A stretch of DNA of 64,000 bases, taken from contig NZ_QOLA01000017.1 in assembly GCF_003324565.1 (NCBI RefSeq), forward strand, positions 121,653-185,652, given 5' to 3'. The position numbers and the translations under genes are program-made. Under the pieces are notes generated by a model. It saw only the letters and a list, made by a program, of their open reading frames with translations, was not told the DNA's origin and made no database searches. This DNA is from Streptomyces sp. SDr-06. GTDB taxonomy: Bacteria > Actinomycetota > Actinomycetes > Streptomycetales > Streptomycetaceae. Positions 1-7,827 of this stretch are shown one piece after another (positions within the stretch are counted from its first letter, which is position 1; each line of letters starts with the position of its first letter).

Positions 1-335
1 GGGGGCGCATGCCGCGCGGGACCGCGGGCGTGATGAAGGAGCTGGAGGACCGGCAGAAGCGCCGCAAGACCCGCACGCAGCGCGACAGCCTCGACCTCGC
101 GCTGACCGAGCTGACCGGCTTCTACCGCGACGTCCTCGCGCTGCAACTGGGCACCAGGGCGGCCATCGCCAACGAGGACGTACGGGACGCGGTGGACCGG
201 ATCGCCCGCTCGTCGGGCCCGGAGCGCACCCTGCGCCGCATCGAGTCGATCCTGGCGTGCCGCGATGCGCTGGACCGCAATGTGGCCCCGCTCCTGGCGG
301 TCGAGTCCATGACGCTGGCCCTGCGAGCGGGCTGA
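1..335 (+). CDS. holB: DNA polymerase III subunit delta' (C-terminal part)
   Basis: The reading frame is open at the left edge and ends with TGA at 333-335, so only about the last 110 residues are present and the true start lies outside the window. The visible part is a helical, charged C-terminal domain with a run of basic residues (RQKRRKTRTQR) and an IESILACRDALDRNVAP segment. This matches the C-terminus of actinobacterial clamp-loader delta' proteins as I know them. The clamp loader opens the sliding clamp during chromosome replication; the ATPase core cannot be checked here. The ATG at 9 is internal, not a start. The family call rests on a short stretch. Confidence 0.75.
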   Translation, partial: GRMPRGTAGVMKELEDRQKRRKTRTQRDSLDLALTELTGFYRDVLALQLGTRAAIANEDVRDAVDRIARSSGPERTLRRIESILACRDALDRNVAPLLAVESMTLALRAG

Positions 336-455
336 AGCGGCCGGGGTCACCGACCATGGGGGAGGTCAGGGCGGACGAGGTTGACGGGATCACCCGTACG
401 AGCCGCACCGCGGCGCACCGCATACATCACGTCACGGGGCGGATACGCTCCGGAG

Positions 456-2015
456 ATGGACTCCAGGCGCCTGCTCCGCACTTCAGCCATCGCCGCCGCG
501 ACGGCCGGCCTGCTCATCTCCGGCTGCTCGTCGGGCAGTTCGTCCACGTCCGCGACCGCCTCCCCGCACGCCGCGACCAAGGCGGGTCCCCCTGACGCGC
601 CCACGGCCGAGGCGCTCGCCCCGTACTACACACAGAAGCTGAGCTGGCGGGCCTGCGGGGTCGCCAAGTTCGAGTGCGCCACGATGAAGGCGCCGCTGGA
701 CTACGCGAAACCCGCCGGCCCCTCGATCGACCTCGCGGTGGCCCGGGTCAAGGCGACCGGCCCCGGCAAACGGATCGGGTCGCTCCTGGTCAACCCGGGC
801 GGCCCGGGCGGCTCGGCGGTCGGCTACCTCCAGTCGTACGCGGGCATCGGCTACCCGGCGCCGGTCCGGGCCCGCTACGACATGGTGGCCGTGGACCCGC
901 GCGGCGTGGCCCGCAGCGCGCCCGTGGAATGCCTCTCGGGCAAGGAGATGGACGCGTACACGGAGGTCGACCAGACCCCCGACGACGCGGCCGAACAGGC
1001 CGCCCTCGCCAAGGCGTTCAAGGACTTCGCGAACGGCTGCGAGGCCAAGTCCGGCAAGATCCTGCCCCATGTCTCCACGGTCGAGGCGGCCCGTGACATG
1101 GACATCCTGCGGGAGGTCCTCGGCGACCAGAAGCTGCACTACGTCGGCGCCTCGTACGGCACGTTCCTCGGGGCCACGTACGCGGAGCTCTTCCCGGCCC
1201 GCACCGGGCGGCTCGTCCTCGACGGGGCGATGGACCCCTCCCTGTCCTCCCTCGACATGAACCGCGACCAGACGGCGGGGTTCGAGACGGCGTTCCAGTC
1301 CTTCGCGGCGGACTGCGTCAAGCGGAAGGAGTGCCCGCTGGGCACCGACTCGCCGGCGGACGCCTCCGACCGGCTGCGCCGGTTCTTCAAGGCCGTCGAC
1401 GCCAAGCCGATTCCCACCGGCCAGAGCCGCCGGCTCGGCGAGGCCCTGGCGACCACGGGCGTCATCGCGGCGATGTACGACCAGGCCGCCTGGCCGGAAC
1501 TGCGGACCGCCCTGTCCCGCGCCATGAACGGCGACGGCGCGGGGCTGCTGGCCCTGGCGGACTCCTACTACGAGCGCGACGCGAGCGGGAAGTACGCGAA
1601 CCTGATGTTCGCCAACGCCGCCGTGAACTGCCTCGACCTGCCGCCGTCCTTCTCCGGCCCGGCCGACGTGACGGCCGCCCTGCCCTCCTTCGAGCAGGCC
1701 TCCCCGGTGTTCGGCGACGGCTTCGCCTGGTCGGGCCTGAACTGCACGTACTGGCCGGTCAAGGCGACCGGCACCCCGCACCGCATCGAGGCGAGGGGCG
1801 CCGCCCCGATCCTGGTCGTCGGCACCACCCGCGACCCGGCGACCCCCTACAAGTGGGCCGAGTCCCTCGCCGCCCAGCTCTCCTCCGGCACCCTCCTCAC
1901 CTACGAGGGCGACGGCCACACCGCGTACGGCCGCGGCAGCGATTGCATCGACACCGCGATCAACACCTACCTCCTGGACGGCGCCCCGCCCGTCAAGAAA
2001 AAGCGCTGCTCATAG
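456..2015 (+). CDS. Secreted alpha/beta-hydrolase lipoprotein (tripeptidyl aminopeptidase, Tap/SlpD/SlpE family)
   Basis: The 519-residue product starts at the ATG at 456; an in-frame ATG at 381 would bury the signal peptide. The N-terminus is a lipoprotein signal with lipobox LISGC near residue 25, so the enzyme is probably anchored outside the membrane. The alpha/beta-hydrolase core has the oxyanion region VNPGGPGGSA, the nucleophile elbow GASYG, and C-terminal Asp (TTRDPATP) and His (EGDGHTAYG) positions that complete the triad. Streptomyces Tap/Slp enzymes remove N-terminal tripeptides from extracellular proteins and peptides. It appears monocistronic, lying between holB and a tRNA gene. 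Confidence 0.88.
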   Translation: MDSRRLLRTSAIAAATAGLLISGCSSGSSSTSATASPHAATKAGPPDAPTAEALAPYYTQKLSWRACGVAKFECATMKAPLDYAKPAGPSIDLAVARVKATGPGKRIGSLLVNPGGPGGSAVGYLQSYAGIGYPAPVRARYDMVAVDPRGVARSAPVECLSGKEMDAYTEVDQTPDDAAEQAALAKAFKDFANGCEAKSGKILPHVSTVEAARDMDILREVLGDQKLHYVGASYGTFLGATYAELFPARTGRLVLDGAMDPSLSSLDMNRDQTAGFETAFQSFAADCVKRKECPLGTDSPADASDRLRRFFKAVDAKPIPTGQSRRLGEALATTGVIAAMYDQAAWPELRTALSRAMNGDGAGLLALADSYYERDASGKYANLMFANAAVNCLDLPPSFSGPADVTAALPSFEQASPVFGDGFAWSGLNCTYWPVKATGTPHRIEARGAAPILVVGTTRDPATPYKWAESLAAQLSSGTLLTYEGDGHTAYGRGSDCIDTAINTYLLDGAPPVKKKRCS

Positions 2016-2110
2016 CTCCCCGACCCCCGGCCCGGAGGCTGGTCGGGACCACTCCAGAAACTGTGTAGACTTGGCGACGCTGCTGCTCGCACCATGGTGC
2101 GCAGAGCGGT

Positions 2111-2184
2111 GCCGCCTTAGCTCAGTTGGCCAGAGCAACGCACTCGTAATGCGTAGGTCTCGGGTTCGAATCCCGAAGGCGGCT
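2111..2184 (+). tRNA. tRNA-Thr (anticodon CGT)
   Basis: The acceptor stem pairs GCCGCCT (2111-2117) with AGGCGGC (2177-2183), followed by a discriminator T. The anticodon arm is ACGCA / CTCGTAA / TGCGT (2138-2154), with anticodon CGT at 2145-2147, reading ACG (Thr). The T-arm GGTTCGAAT is present. The 3' CCA is not encoded, as is usual in actinobacteria. There is no integrase or duplicated 3' end nearby. Confidence 0.97.
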
Positions 2185-2191
2185 CTGTGGA

Positions 2192-2228
2192 AGCCCCAGG
2201 ACTCACTCGCCGTGACCTGGGGCTTTTG
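2192..2228 (+). terminator. Rho-independent terminator after tRNA-Thr
   Basis: AGCCCCAGG (2192-2200) pairs with CCTGGGGCT (2216-2224) around a 15-nt loop, followed directly by TTTTGCTTT. It ends the tRNA transcript before the convergent MFS gene. Confidence 0.85.
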
Positions 2229-2251
2229 CTTTGCTTCTGGTGGGGTGTGGC

Positions 2252-3511
2252 TTAGCGCACCCCCCGGATCCGCCCCACGAGTACCGACCCTCCCACCCCG
2301 ATCACGCCCGCCAGTGCGTACAGCGCGGTGTAGCCGCCCAGGTGGGTTACCACCGGGGCGGCTATCGCGGGGGCCAGGACCTGGGGGAGGGCGTTGGCTA
2401 TGTTGATGACGCCCAGGTCGCGGCCGCGGTCGGTGGCGCTGGGGAGGACGTCGGTGAGGAGGGCGAAGTCCACCGACGTGTAGACGCCGTAGCCGACGCC
2501 CAGGACCAGGGACGCCACCACCGCGCCCGTCCAGGTCTGCCGCACCGCGAGCAGCATCGTCGCCGCCGAGATCACCAGTCCGGACCAGACGACGAAGACC
2601 TTGCGCCGGCCCGTGCGGTCCGACCAGATGCCGCTGATCACCACCGTGCCGAGCAGCGTGACCGCGTCCAGGGCGGTCAGGATCAGCACCCCGGTGTCCG
2701 CGTCGCCCGCGTAGTGCACCGCGTCGCTCAGGTAGTACAGCAGGTACATCGTGCTGATCGAGTACGACAGGTTCATCAGGAAGCGCGTCAGCCAGGCCCA
2801 GCCGAAGTCCGGGAATTTCCGCGGGTCCATCCAGAAGCCCGTCAGGAACTCCCGCCAGCGGAACGGGTGTTGGGCTGACGCCGACAGGGGTGTGTCTCGG
2901 CGCATTGCCACGTACGGCAGGGCCGCCAGGAGCGAGAAGGCCGCGCAGGTTGCGTACCCCGTGCTGATCCCGCCCGCCGCCGTCGCCAGGGCCGTGCCCA
3001 CCAGGATGCCGCTCACCTGCGACACCCCCAGCCAGCCGCCGACCATGCCGCGCTGCCGGTGCGGGACCTGGTCCGGGACGGCGGCCGTCAGCGCGGCGAA
3101 CGAGGCGTTCAGGGCCAGCTGCACCAGGCACCAGCCCGCCGCCATCGTCGGCACATCCGGCGCCCACGCGAGGACGAGCAGCCCCGCGAACCCGCCCGCG
3201 CCACCCGCCACGACCCACGGGATCCGGCGGCCCACCCGCGCCCTCGTGCGGTCGGACAGCGCGCCGAACACCGGGTTCGCCACCATCGACACGGCGGCGC
3301 CGAGTCCCGTCACCAGGGCGAGAGTTGACGCTTTGTGATCGGGTGTGAAGCGTTCGGCCTGGCGAGCGAGCAGTAGTTGCAGGGGGCCGAACCAGCCCAC
3401 CCACACCCCCAGGTTGGCCAGCGACAGCGCGCTCACAAAGCGTCCACCGGCCCGTTCCCCGGTGTCCTCCACCGGCGTGCCCAGGGCTCTGGCCCCGGGC
3501 TCCGCCGTCAC
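2252..3511 (-). CDS. MFS transporter (GPH-like sugar permease)
   Basis: The protein has 419 residues and about 12 hydrophobic segments, with MFS loop motifs GALSDRTRARVGRR after TM2 and a related GIWSDRTGRR in the second half. The GTG start at 3511 overlaps the stop of the upstream beta-glucosidase (GTGA), which implies translational coupling. The open frame continues upstream only as antisense of the glucosidase. Pairing with a family 1 glycosidase suggests import of a beta-linked disaccharide or aryl-glycoside that the enzyme then splits in the cytoplasm. The substrate is not visible from sequence. Confidence 0.85.
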   Translation of the reverse strand: MTAEPGARALGTPVEDTGERAGGRFVSALSLANLGVWVGWFGPLQLLLARQAERFTPDHKASTLALVTGLGAAVSMVANPVFGALSDRTRARVGRRIPWVVAGGAGGFAGLLVLAWAPDVPTMAAGWCLVQLALNASFAALTAAVPDQVPHRQRGMVGGWLGVSQVSGILVGTALATAAGGISTGYATCAAFSLLAALPYVAMRRDTPLSASAQHPFRWREFLTGFWMDPRKFPDFGWAWLTRFLMNLSYSISTMYLLYYLSDAVHYAGDADTGVLILTALDAVTLLGTVVISGIWSDRTGRRKVFVVWSGLVISAATMLLAVRQTWTGAVVASLVLGVGYGVYTSVDFALLTDVLPSATDRGRDLGVINIANALPQVLAPAIAAPVVTHLGGYTALYALAGVIGVGGSVLVGRIRGVR

Positions 3512-4941
3512 CGGACGTCCCGCGCGTCCCCGGCGGCACTCCGCTCGCCGCCCCCGGGGGGGTGTCCCGCGCCGCCCCGTACGACGTCCCGGTACCAGGC
3601 GTACGAGTCCTTCGGCGTGCGCGCCAGCGTCTCGTAGTCGACGTGGACGAGGCCGAAGCGCTGCCGGTACCCCTCCGCCCACTCGAAGTTGTCCAGGATC
3701 GACCAGATGAAGTAGCCGCGCACGTCGATGCCCTCGGCCATCGCGCGGTGCAGGGCGCGCAGATGGCCGTCGTGGTACGCGATCCGCCGGGCGTCCCGCA
3801 CCCGGCCCGGGTCGGCGGGATCGGGCCCGTCCCCGTACGAGCAGCCGTTCTCCGTGATGACGACCGGCGGCAGCGAACTCCCGTAGCGGGTGCGGAAGGT
3901 GAGCAGGAGCTCGTGCAGGCCGTCCGGGACCACCGGCCAGCCGAAGTCGGTGCGCTCGTGGCCCTCTATCTCGTGCAGGCCGAACGGCAGGTCCGGCGGC
4001 AGCGCGATCCCGGCCAGGCTGGTGACGGCGTCCGGCTTCGGCGCGCCGACCAGCGCCGGGTTGTAGTAGTTGATCCCGTACCAGTCGAGAGGTGTCGAGA
4101 TGACCTTCAGGTCCTCGGCGACCGTGCCGGGCATCAGCTCGGCCCAGCCCTCGGGGTAGGCGCCGGTGAGGATCGGGTCGGCGAAGAGGCGGTTCATCAG
4201 GGTGTCGTAGAGCTCGGACGCCGCGCGGTCCTCGTCGGTGTCCCCGGCCGTCCACACCGGGCTGTGCGAGGCGGCGATGCCTATCTCCCGCGCCCCGGCG
4301 GCCCGCAGCGCCTCAACTCCCATGCCGTGGGCCAGCAGTTGGTGGTGCGCGACGGGCAGTGCGTCGAAGATCAGCCGCTTCCCGGGGGCGTGCTCGCCCA
4401 GCCCGTACCCGAGCAGGGTGATCTCCGCGGGCTCGTTGAGGGTGATCCAGCGCGGCACCCGGTCCGCGAGCCGCTCCGCGACGACCGAGGCGTACGCGGC
4501 GAACCGCTCGGCCGTGTCCCGGCTGAGCCAGCCGCCGCGCTCCTCCAGGGCGAGGGGGGTGTCCCAGTGGAACAGGGTGGGAACGGGCGTGATCCCTGCC
4601 GCGCACAGCTCGTCGACCAGGCGGTCGTAGAAGTCGAGGCCCCGCTGGTTGACCCGGCCCAGCCCGCTCGGCATCACCCGGGACCACGCGATCGAGAACC
4701 GGTAGGCCCCGACGCCCAGGTGGGCCATCAGCGCGACGTCCTCGCGGTAGCGGTGATAGTGGTCGGTGGCCACGTCCGCGTGCGAGCCGTCCTTGATCCG
4801 GCCGGGCTCCCTGGTGAACGCGTCCCAGGCCGACGGGCCCCGGCCGTCGGTGTCCACCGCGCCCTCGATCTGGAACGCGGAGGCGGACACCCCCCAGAGG
4901 AAGTCGGACGGGAAAGTGGGCAGCGGCGGCGGCGGCGTCAT
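3508..4941 (-). CDS. Beta-glucosidase, glycoside hydrolase family 1
   Basis: The product has 477 residues, the usual GH1 length. It begins with the N-terminal signature FPSDFLWGVSASAFQIEGA, carries the acid/base Glu in TLNEPAE and the nucleophile Glu in VITENGCSYG. The C-terminal WSILDNFEWAEGY and RFGLVHVDYET segments shape the glycone site. There is no signal peptide, so it is cytoplasmic and retaining. The ATG at 4941 lies a short distance after an AAAGG run; an upstream extension to 5058 lacks family similarity. It is first in a two-gene operon with an MFS transporter. No CebR-type TGGGAGCGCTCCCA operator was found upstream. Confidence 0.93.
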   Translation of the reverse strand: MTPPPPLPTFPSDFLWGVSASAFQIEGAVDTDGRGPSAWDAFTREPGRIKDGSHADVATDHYHRYREDVALMAHLGVGAYRFSIAWSRVMPSGLGRVNQRGLDFYDRLVDELCAAGITPVPTLFHWDTPLALEERGGWLSRDTAERFAAYASVVAERLADRVPRWITLNEPAEITLLGYGLGEHAPGKRLIFDALPVAHHQLLAHGMGVEALRAAGAREIGIAASHSPVWTAGDTDEDRAASELYDTLMNRLFADPILTGAYPEGWAELMPGTVAEDLKVISTPLDWYGINYYNPALVGAPKPDAVTSLAGIALPPDLPFGLHEIEGHERTDFGWPVVPDGLHELLLTFRTRYGSSLPPVVITENGCSYGDGPDPADPGRVRDARRIAYHDGHLRALHRAMAEGIDVRGYFIWSILDNFEWAEGYRQRFGLVHVDYETLARTPKDSYAWYRDVVRGGAGHPPGGGERSAAGDARDVR

Positions 4942-5026
4942 GGGGGAACCTTTGGGCCGCGGGAGGTGTCCTGTCAATGGAAAGTGAACAATTATCAGGT
5001 TCCAGCCGACGCCACGGAGCAGCGCC

Positions 5027-5686
5027 TTGAGCACGCAGCACCCCGCACCCACCACCACCCGCTACCTCTACCTGGCCCGCCACGCCGACGCCGGGCGCGA
5101 AGGGCCCGTGCTCAGCGAGACCGGGCGGCGGCAGGCCCGGCTGCTCGGGCGGCGGCTCGCTCGGGTGCCGCTCGACGCCGTGTATCACGGGCCGCTCGGC
5201 CGGGCCGCCGAGACCGCGCGGATCGTCGCCGCCGAGCTGGCCGGGGTGGCGCCGACGGAGGCGGAATGGGCCGGGGACTACGTGCCGTACTGGCCGGAGC
5301 GCGCGGAGCTTCCCGACGCGGACGCCGACCGCGTCCTCGGCTTCCTCGGCGCGCCCGGCCCGGGGGAGCGGGAGGCCGGGGACCGGCTCGTACGGGAGGC
5401 GACGGCGCGCTGCACCGGCCCCGCCGTGGGCGCCACCCCGCGGCACGAACTCGTCATCACCCACGCCTTCCTCATCGGCTGGCTGGTGCGCGCCGCGCTC
5501 GACGGACCCGGCTGGCGCTGGATCGGGCTCAGCCCTGCCAACACGGGCCTGACCGTCATCCGCTACACCCCGGACCGGCCCGCCTCCGTGCTGCTCTACA
5601 ACGACATGGCCCATCTGCCGGGCGAGCTCCAATGGACCGGGTTTCCCGAGGAGTTCGGCGCCGAGTTCGGGCGTCTGGCGGTGTGA
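5027..5686 (+). CDS. Histidine phosphatase family protein (phosphoglycerate mutase-like)
   Basis: This 219-residue protein has the RHG-type motif as LARHADAG near residue 17 and the second catalytic His in LVITHAFLIG, the layout of two-histidine acid phosphatases. The substrate is unknown. The TTG start at 5027 is chosen because GGAG (5016-5019) sits 7 nt upstream and the phosphatase fold begins almost at once. It is divergent from the beta-glucosidase operon, with under 90 nt between them, so the two may share a promoter region. Confidence 0.85.
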   Translation: MSTQHPAPTTTRYLYLARHADAGREGPVLSETGRRQARLLGRRLARVPLDAVYHGPLGRAAETARIVAAELAGVAPTEAEWAGDYVPYWPERAELPDADADRVLGFLGAPGPGEREAGDRLVREATARCTGPAVGATPRHELVITHAFLIGWLVRAALDGPGWRWIGLSPANTGLTVIRYTPDRPASVLLYNDMAHLPGELQWTGFPEEFGAEFGRLAV

Positions 5687-5730
5687 GGCGCGGGTGGTCG
5701 CCTCCCGGGGGGCCGTCGCGCGGAATCGGT

Positions 5731-5758
5731 TGAAACATCGCCGGGGGCCCGGCGCGTC
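5731..5758 (+). promoter_or_regulatory. Possible ECF-type promoter before the sigma-factor gene
   Basis: TGAAAC (5731-5736) and CGTC (5755-5758) resemble the AAC / CGTC elements used by ECF sigma factors, with an 18-nt spacer that is slightly long. It lies about 30 nt before the sigma gene, so autoregulation is possible. This is a pattern match only. Confidence 0.25.
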
Positions 5759-5787
5759 AGTGAGGTGTAGGGGAACGCAGGTGAGGG

Positions 5788-6348
5788 GTGGGGGCGGCCG
5801 TGCGGCAGCGGTGGAGACAGGTGGAACCGGATCGGCCGGGCCGGTTGTCGCGGGCGGATGACTTCCTGGAGTTCGCGTCGGGGCGCGCCGGGCAGCTCTT
5901 CCGCTCGGCCTGCCTGCTGACCAGCGGCGACACCCATCTCGCCGAGGACCTGGTGCAGGAGACGCTGGGCCGGATGTACGTGCTGTGGGGGCGCGTCTCC
6001 AGGATCGACAACCCGGCGGGCTATGCGCAGACCGTGCTCGTACGGACCTTCCTCACGCACCGCCGTCGCCGCTCGGCCACCGAGCGGCCGCTCGGCGAAC
6101 TCCCCGACCAGGCAGCCGACATGATGCACGACCCGGCCCTGCGCGTGGCGCTTCTCGACGCGCTCGGGCAGCTCTCGCCCAAGGACCGGGCGGTCGTCGT
6201 GCTGCGCTACTGGGAGGACCGCAGCATCGAGGAGACGGCGGACGCCATGAACGTGAGCTCGGCCGCCGTCCGCACCCGCTCGGTGCGCGCCCTCGCCAAG
6301 CTCCGTGAACGCCTCGGCGGCTCCCTCGCGGAGTACGCCGCACACTGA
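5788..6348 (+). CDS. RNA polymerase sigma factor, SigE family (ECF-like)
   Basis: The product (about 186 residues) has an ECF layout: region 2 with ACLLTSGDTHLAEDLVQETL and region 4 with LSPKDRAVVVLRYWEDRSIEETADAM, ending in a helix-turn-helix rich in Arg and Lys. It should direct RNA polymerase to a small regulon. GTG codons at 5788 and 5800 are both plausible starts behind a G-rich purine run; the conserved domain begins after either one. A membrane protein gene follows in the same direction 83 nt downstream, a common pairing for this subfamily, and may be its regulator. Confidence 0.88.
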   Translation: MGAAVRQRWRQVEPDRPGRLSRADDFLEFASGRAGQLFRSACLLTSGDTHLAEDLVQETLGRMYVLWGRVSRIDNPAGYAQTVLVRTFLTHRRRRSATERPLGELPDQAADMMHDPALRVALLDALGQLSPKDRAVVVLRYWEDRSIEETADAMNVSSAAVRTRSVRALAKLRERLGGSLAEYAAH

Positions 6349-6431
6349 CCGCGCCCCGCCCGCCCCGCAACCGTTCCCGCCCCGCTCAACTCCCGTTTTC
6401 CAGCGACCAGAACAGGAAGGTGTGGTTCGCC

Positions 6432-7670
6432 ATGCCCTTTGAGGACCGACTCGGCGAGGCCTTGCGCCGCACCGGAGACAGCTTCGAACTCGGCGACCGT
6501 CGCGACCTGGTGGAGTCCGGCCTGCTCCGGGGCCGACGCCGACTGGCCCGGCGCCGTATGGCCGCCGTCACCGGCAGTGTGCTCGCGCTCGCCACGGTGG
6601 GACTCGGCGGCGCCTACGCCGCGGGCTTCGTCGGCGGCGACGGCGCGGGCGCCTCGGTGGCCGCGCCGCCGCCCCAACCCCAGGCGTCCGGGGGCATCGG
6701 CGGGCAGCGGATGATCGTGCTCTTCACGTCCTCGCTGCCCCCGGGCAAAGTCACCCAGGAGCAGGGGCGCGGACCGGCCGACCCGCAGGCACCGGGCGGG
6801 CCGGGCGGCGGGACCACGGCATCGGCGTCCGGCGTGTTCGACGATGGGAAGGGCGCGGGGCTCGTCTCGCTCGGGGTGAGCAGGGTCGACCCGGCCGCCG
6901 AGCCCAGCGGGCAGCAAGTGACCTGCCCCGCGCGCGCGTTCGTGGACTACGACGCCTGCAAGGCCGAGCAATTGGCCGACGGCTCCCGCTATCTGTTTCT
7001 CCAGGGCTACGAGTATCCCGACCGGCGCGAGCCGACCAAGGAGTGGCGGGCCGTTCTCATCACCCCGAAGGGCACGATGGTCGAAGCGAGCGAGTGGAAC
7101 GCGCCCGCCGAGAAGGGGGCCGCGGTCTCCCGGGACACCCCGCCGCTCACCGCCGAACAGCTCAGGACCCTGGTCACCTCGCCCAAGTGGCTCTCGGTGG
7201 CGGACGGGCTGCGCGCGCCCGGGAAGCCGGACAGGCCCGCCGCGAACGGGCCGTCCGGCGAGGCGGTCCAGAAGCAACTCCTCGCGCTGCTCCCCTCGGG
7301 CAAGGGGCTCAAGGTCGTCGAGCGCGGGAACCAGGACGGCTATGCCTTCGCCGTGGTCGACGACGGCAAGGGCAAGAGCCTCGTGGAGATCAATGTGCAG
7401 CCCCGGATGTCGGACGTCTCCCCGCAGGGCGAGGCCTCGACCCTGCCGGACGGCACCCGGATCGGCCTGGACAAGAGGCCGGGCGAGAAGGGCGGCGACG
7501 GGGTGGTCGGATGGACCGCCGACACCGTGCGCCCCGACGGGTTCCGCGTCGTCGTCTCCGCCTACAACACCGGCAACCAGAGCAAGCCCGCCACCCGCAC
7601 CGAGCCCGCCCTCAGCCTGGCCGAGCTGAAGGCCATCGCCCTGGACCCGCACTGGCTCACCTTCACGTGA
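6432..7670 (+). CDS. Putative membrane protein, possible partner of the SigE-family sigma factor
   Basis: The protein has 412 residues. A basic cytoplasmic N-terminus of about 45 residues with an RRTGD and LLRGRRRLARRR pattern is followed by one transmembrane helix (near residues 45-68) and a long extracytoplasmic region rich in Gly, Pro and Asp. This topology fits a membrane-bound modulator of the sigma factor, but no anti-sigma domain is clearly recognisable, so the role is inferred from position. ATG 6432 is chosen because GGAAGG lies about 11 nt upstream; an in-frame GTG at 6420 overlaps that site. Confidence 0.7.
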   Translation: MPFEDRLGEALRRTGDSFELGDRRDLVESGLLRGRRRLARRRMAAVTGSVLALATVGLGGAYAAGFVGGDGAGASVAAPPPQPQASGGIGGQRMIVLFTSSLPPGKVTQEQGRGPADPQAPGGPGGGTTASASGVFDDGKGAGLVSLGVSRVDPAAEPSGQQVTCPARAFVDYDACKAEQLADGSRYLFLQGYEYPDRREPTKEWRAVLITPKGTMVEASEWNAPAEKGAAVSRDTPPLTAEQLRTLVTSPKWLSVADGLRAPGKPDRPAANGPSGEAVQKQLLALLPSGKGLKVVERGNQDGYAFAVVDDGKGKSLVEINVQPRMSDVSPQGEASTLPDGTRIGLDKRPGEKGGDGVVGWTADTVRPDGFRVVVSAYNTGNQSKPATRTEPALSLAELKAIALDPHWLTFT

Positions 7671-7694
7671 GATCACCGGGCTCACCTTCACGTG
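7654..7694 (+). repeat. 16-bp direct repeat at the gene end
   Basis: GGCTCACCTTCACGTG occurs at 7654-7669, inside the last codons of the membrane-protein gene, and again at 7679-7694, 25 bp later. It looks like a local slippage duplication. I see no gene or clear hairpin in the remaining 130 bp before the next gene. Confidence 0.8.
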
Positions 7695-7827
7695 GGGTCA
7701 TGCGGCGCCGGTGTCGGGACGTTCTGTTCCCTGCCCGGCGTCCGCGCCGCCCCGCCCAGCGCCGCTCCGGCCCGGCGGCCCCCCGCGTGGCTCGAACCAG
7801 CACCCCACAGCCTCGCCCCAACCACCC

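Noticed and set aside
483..1919. 478-residue frame antisense to the peptidase gene
   Set aside because: Composition is Arg/Gly/Ala/Val-rich with no motif; it is a shadow of high-GC third positions in the real gene on the other strand.
2111..2184. tRNA-Thr as a mobile-element attachment site
   Set aside because: No integrase, no repeated 3' tRNA end and no foreign gene block follows; neighbours are ordinary chromosomal genes.
3562..5733. 723-residue plus-strand frame over the beta-glucosidase
   Set aside because: Antisense shadow; the minus-strand GH1 enzyme has all catalytic motifs.
6432..7670. Firm call of anti-sigma factor for the membrane protein
   Set aside because: Topology and position fit, but no zinc-finger or other anti-sigma motif is visible.
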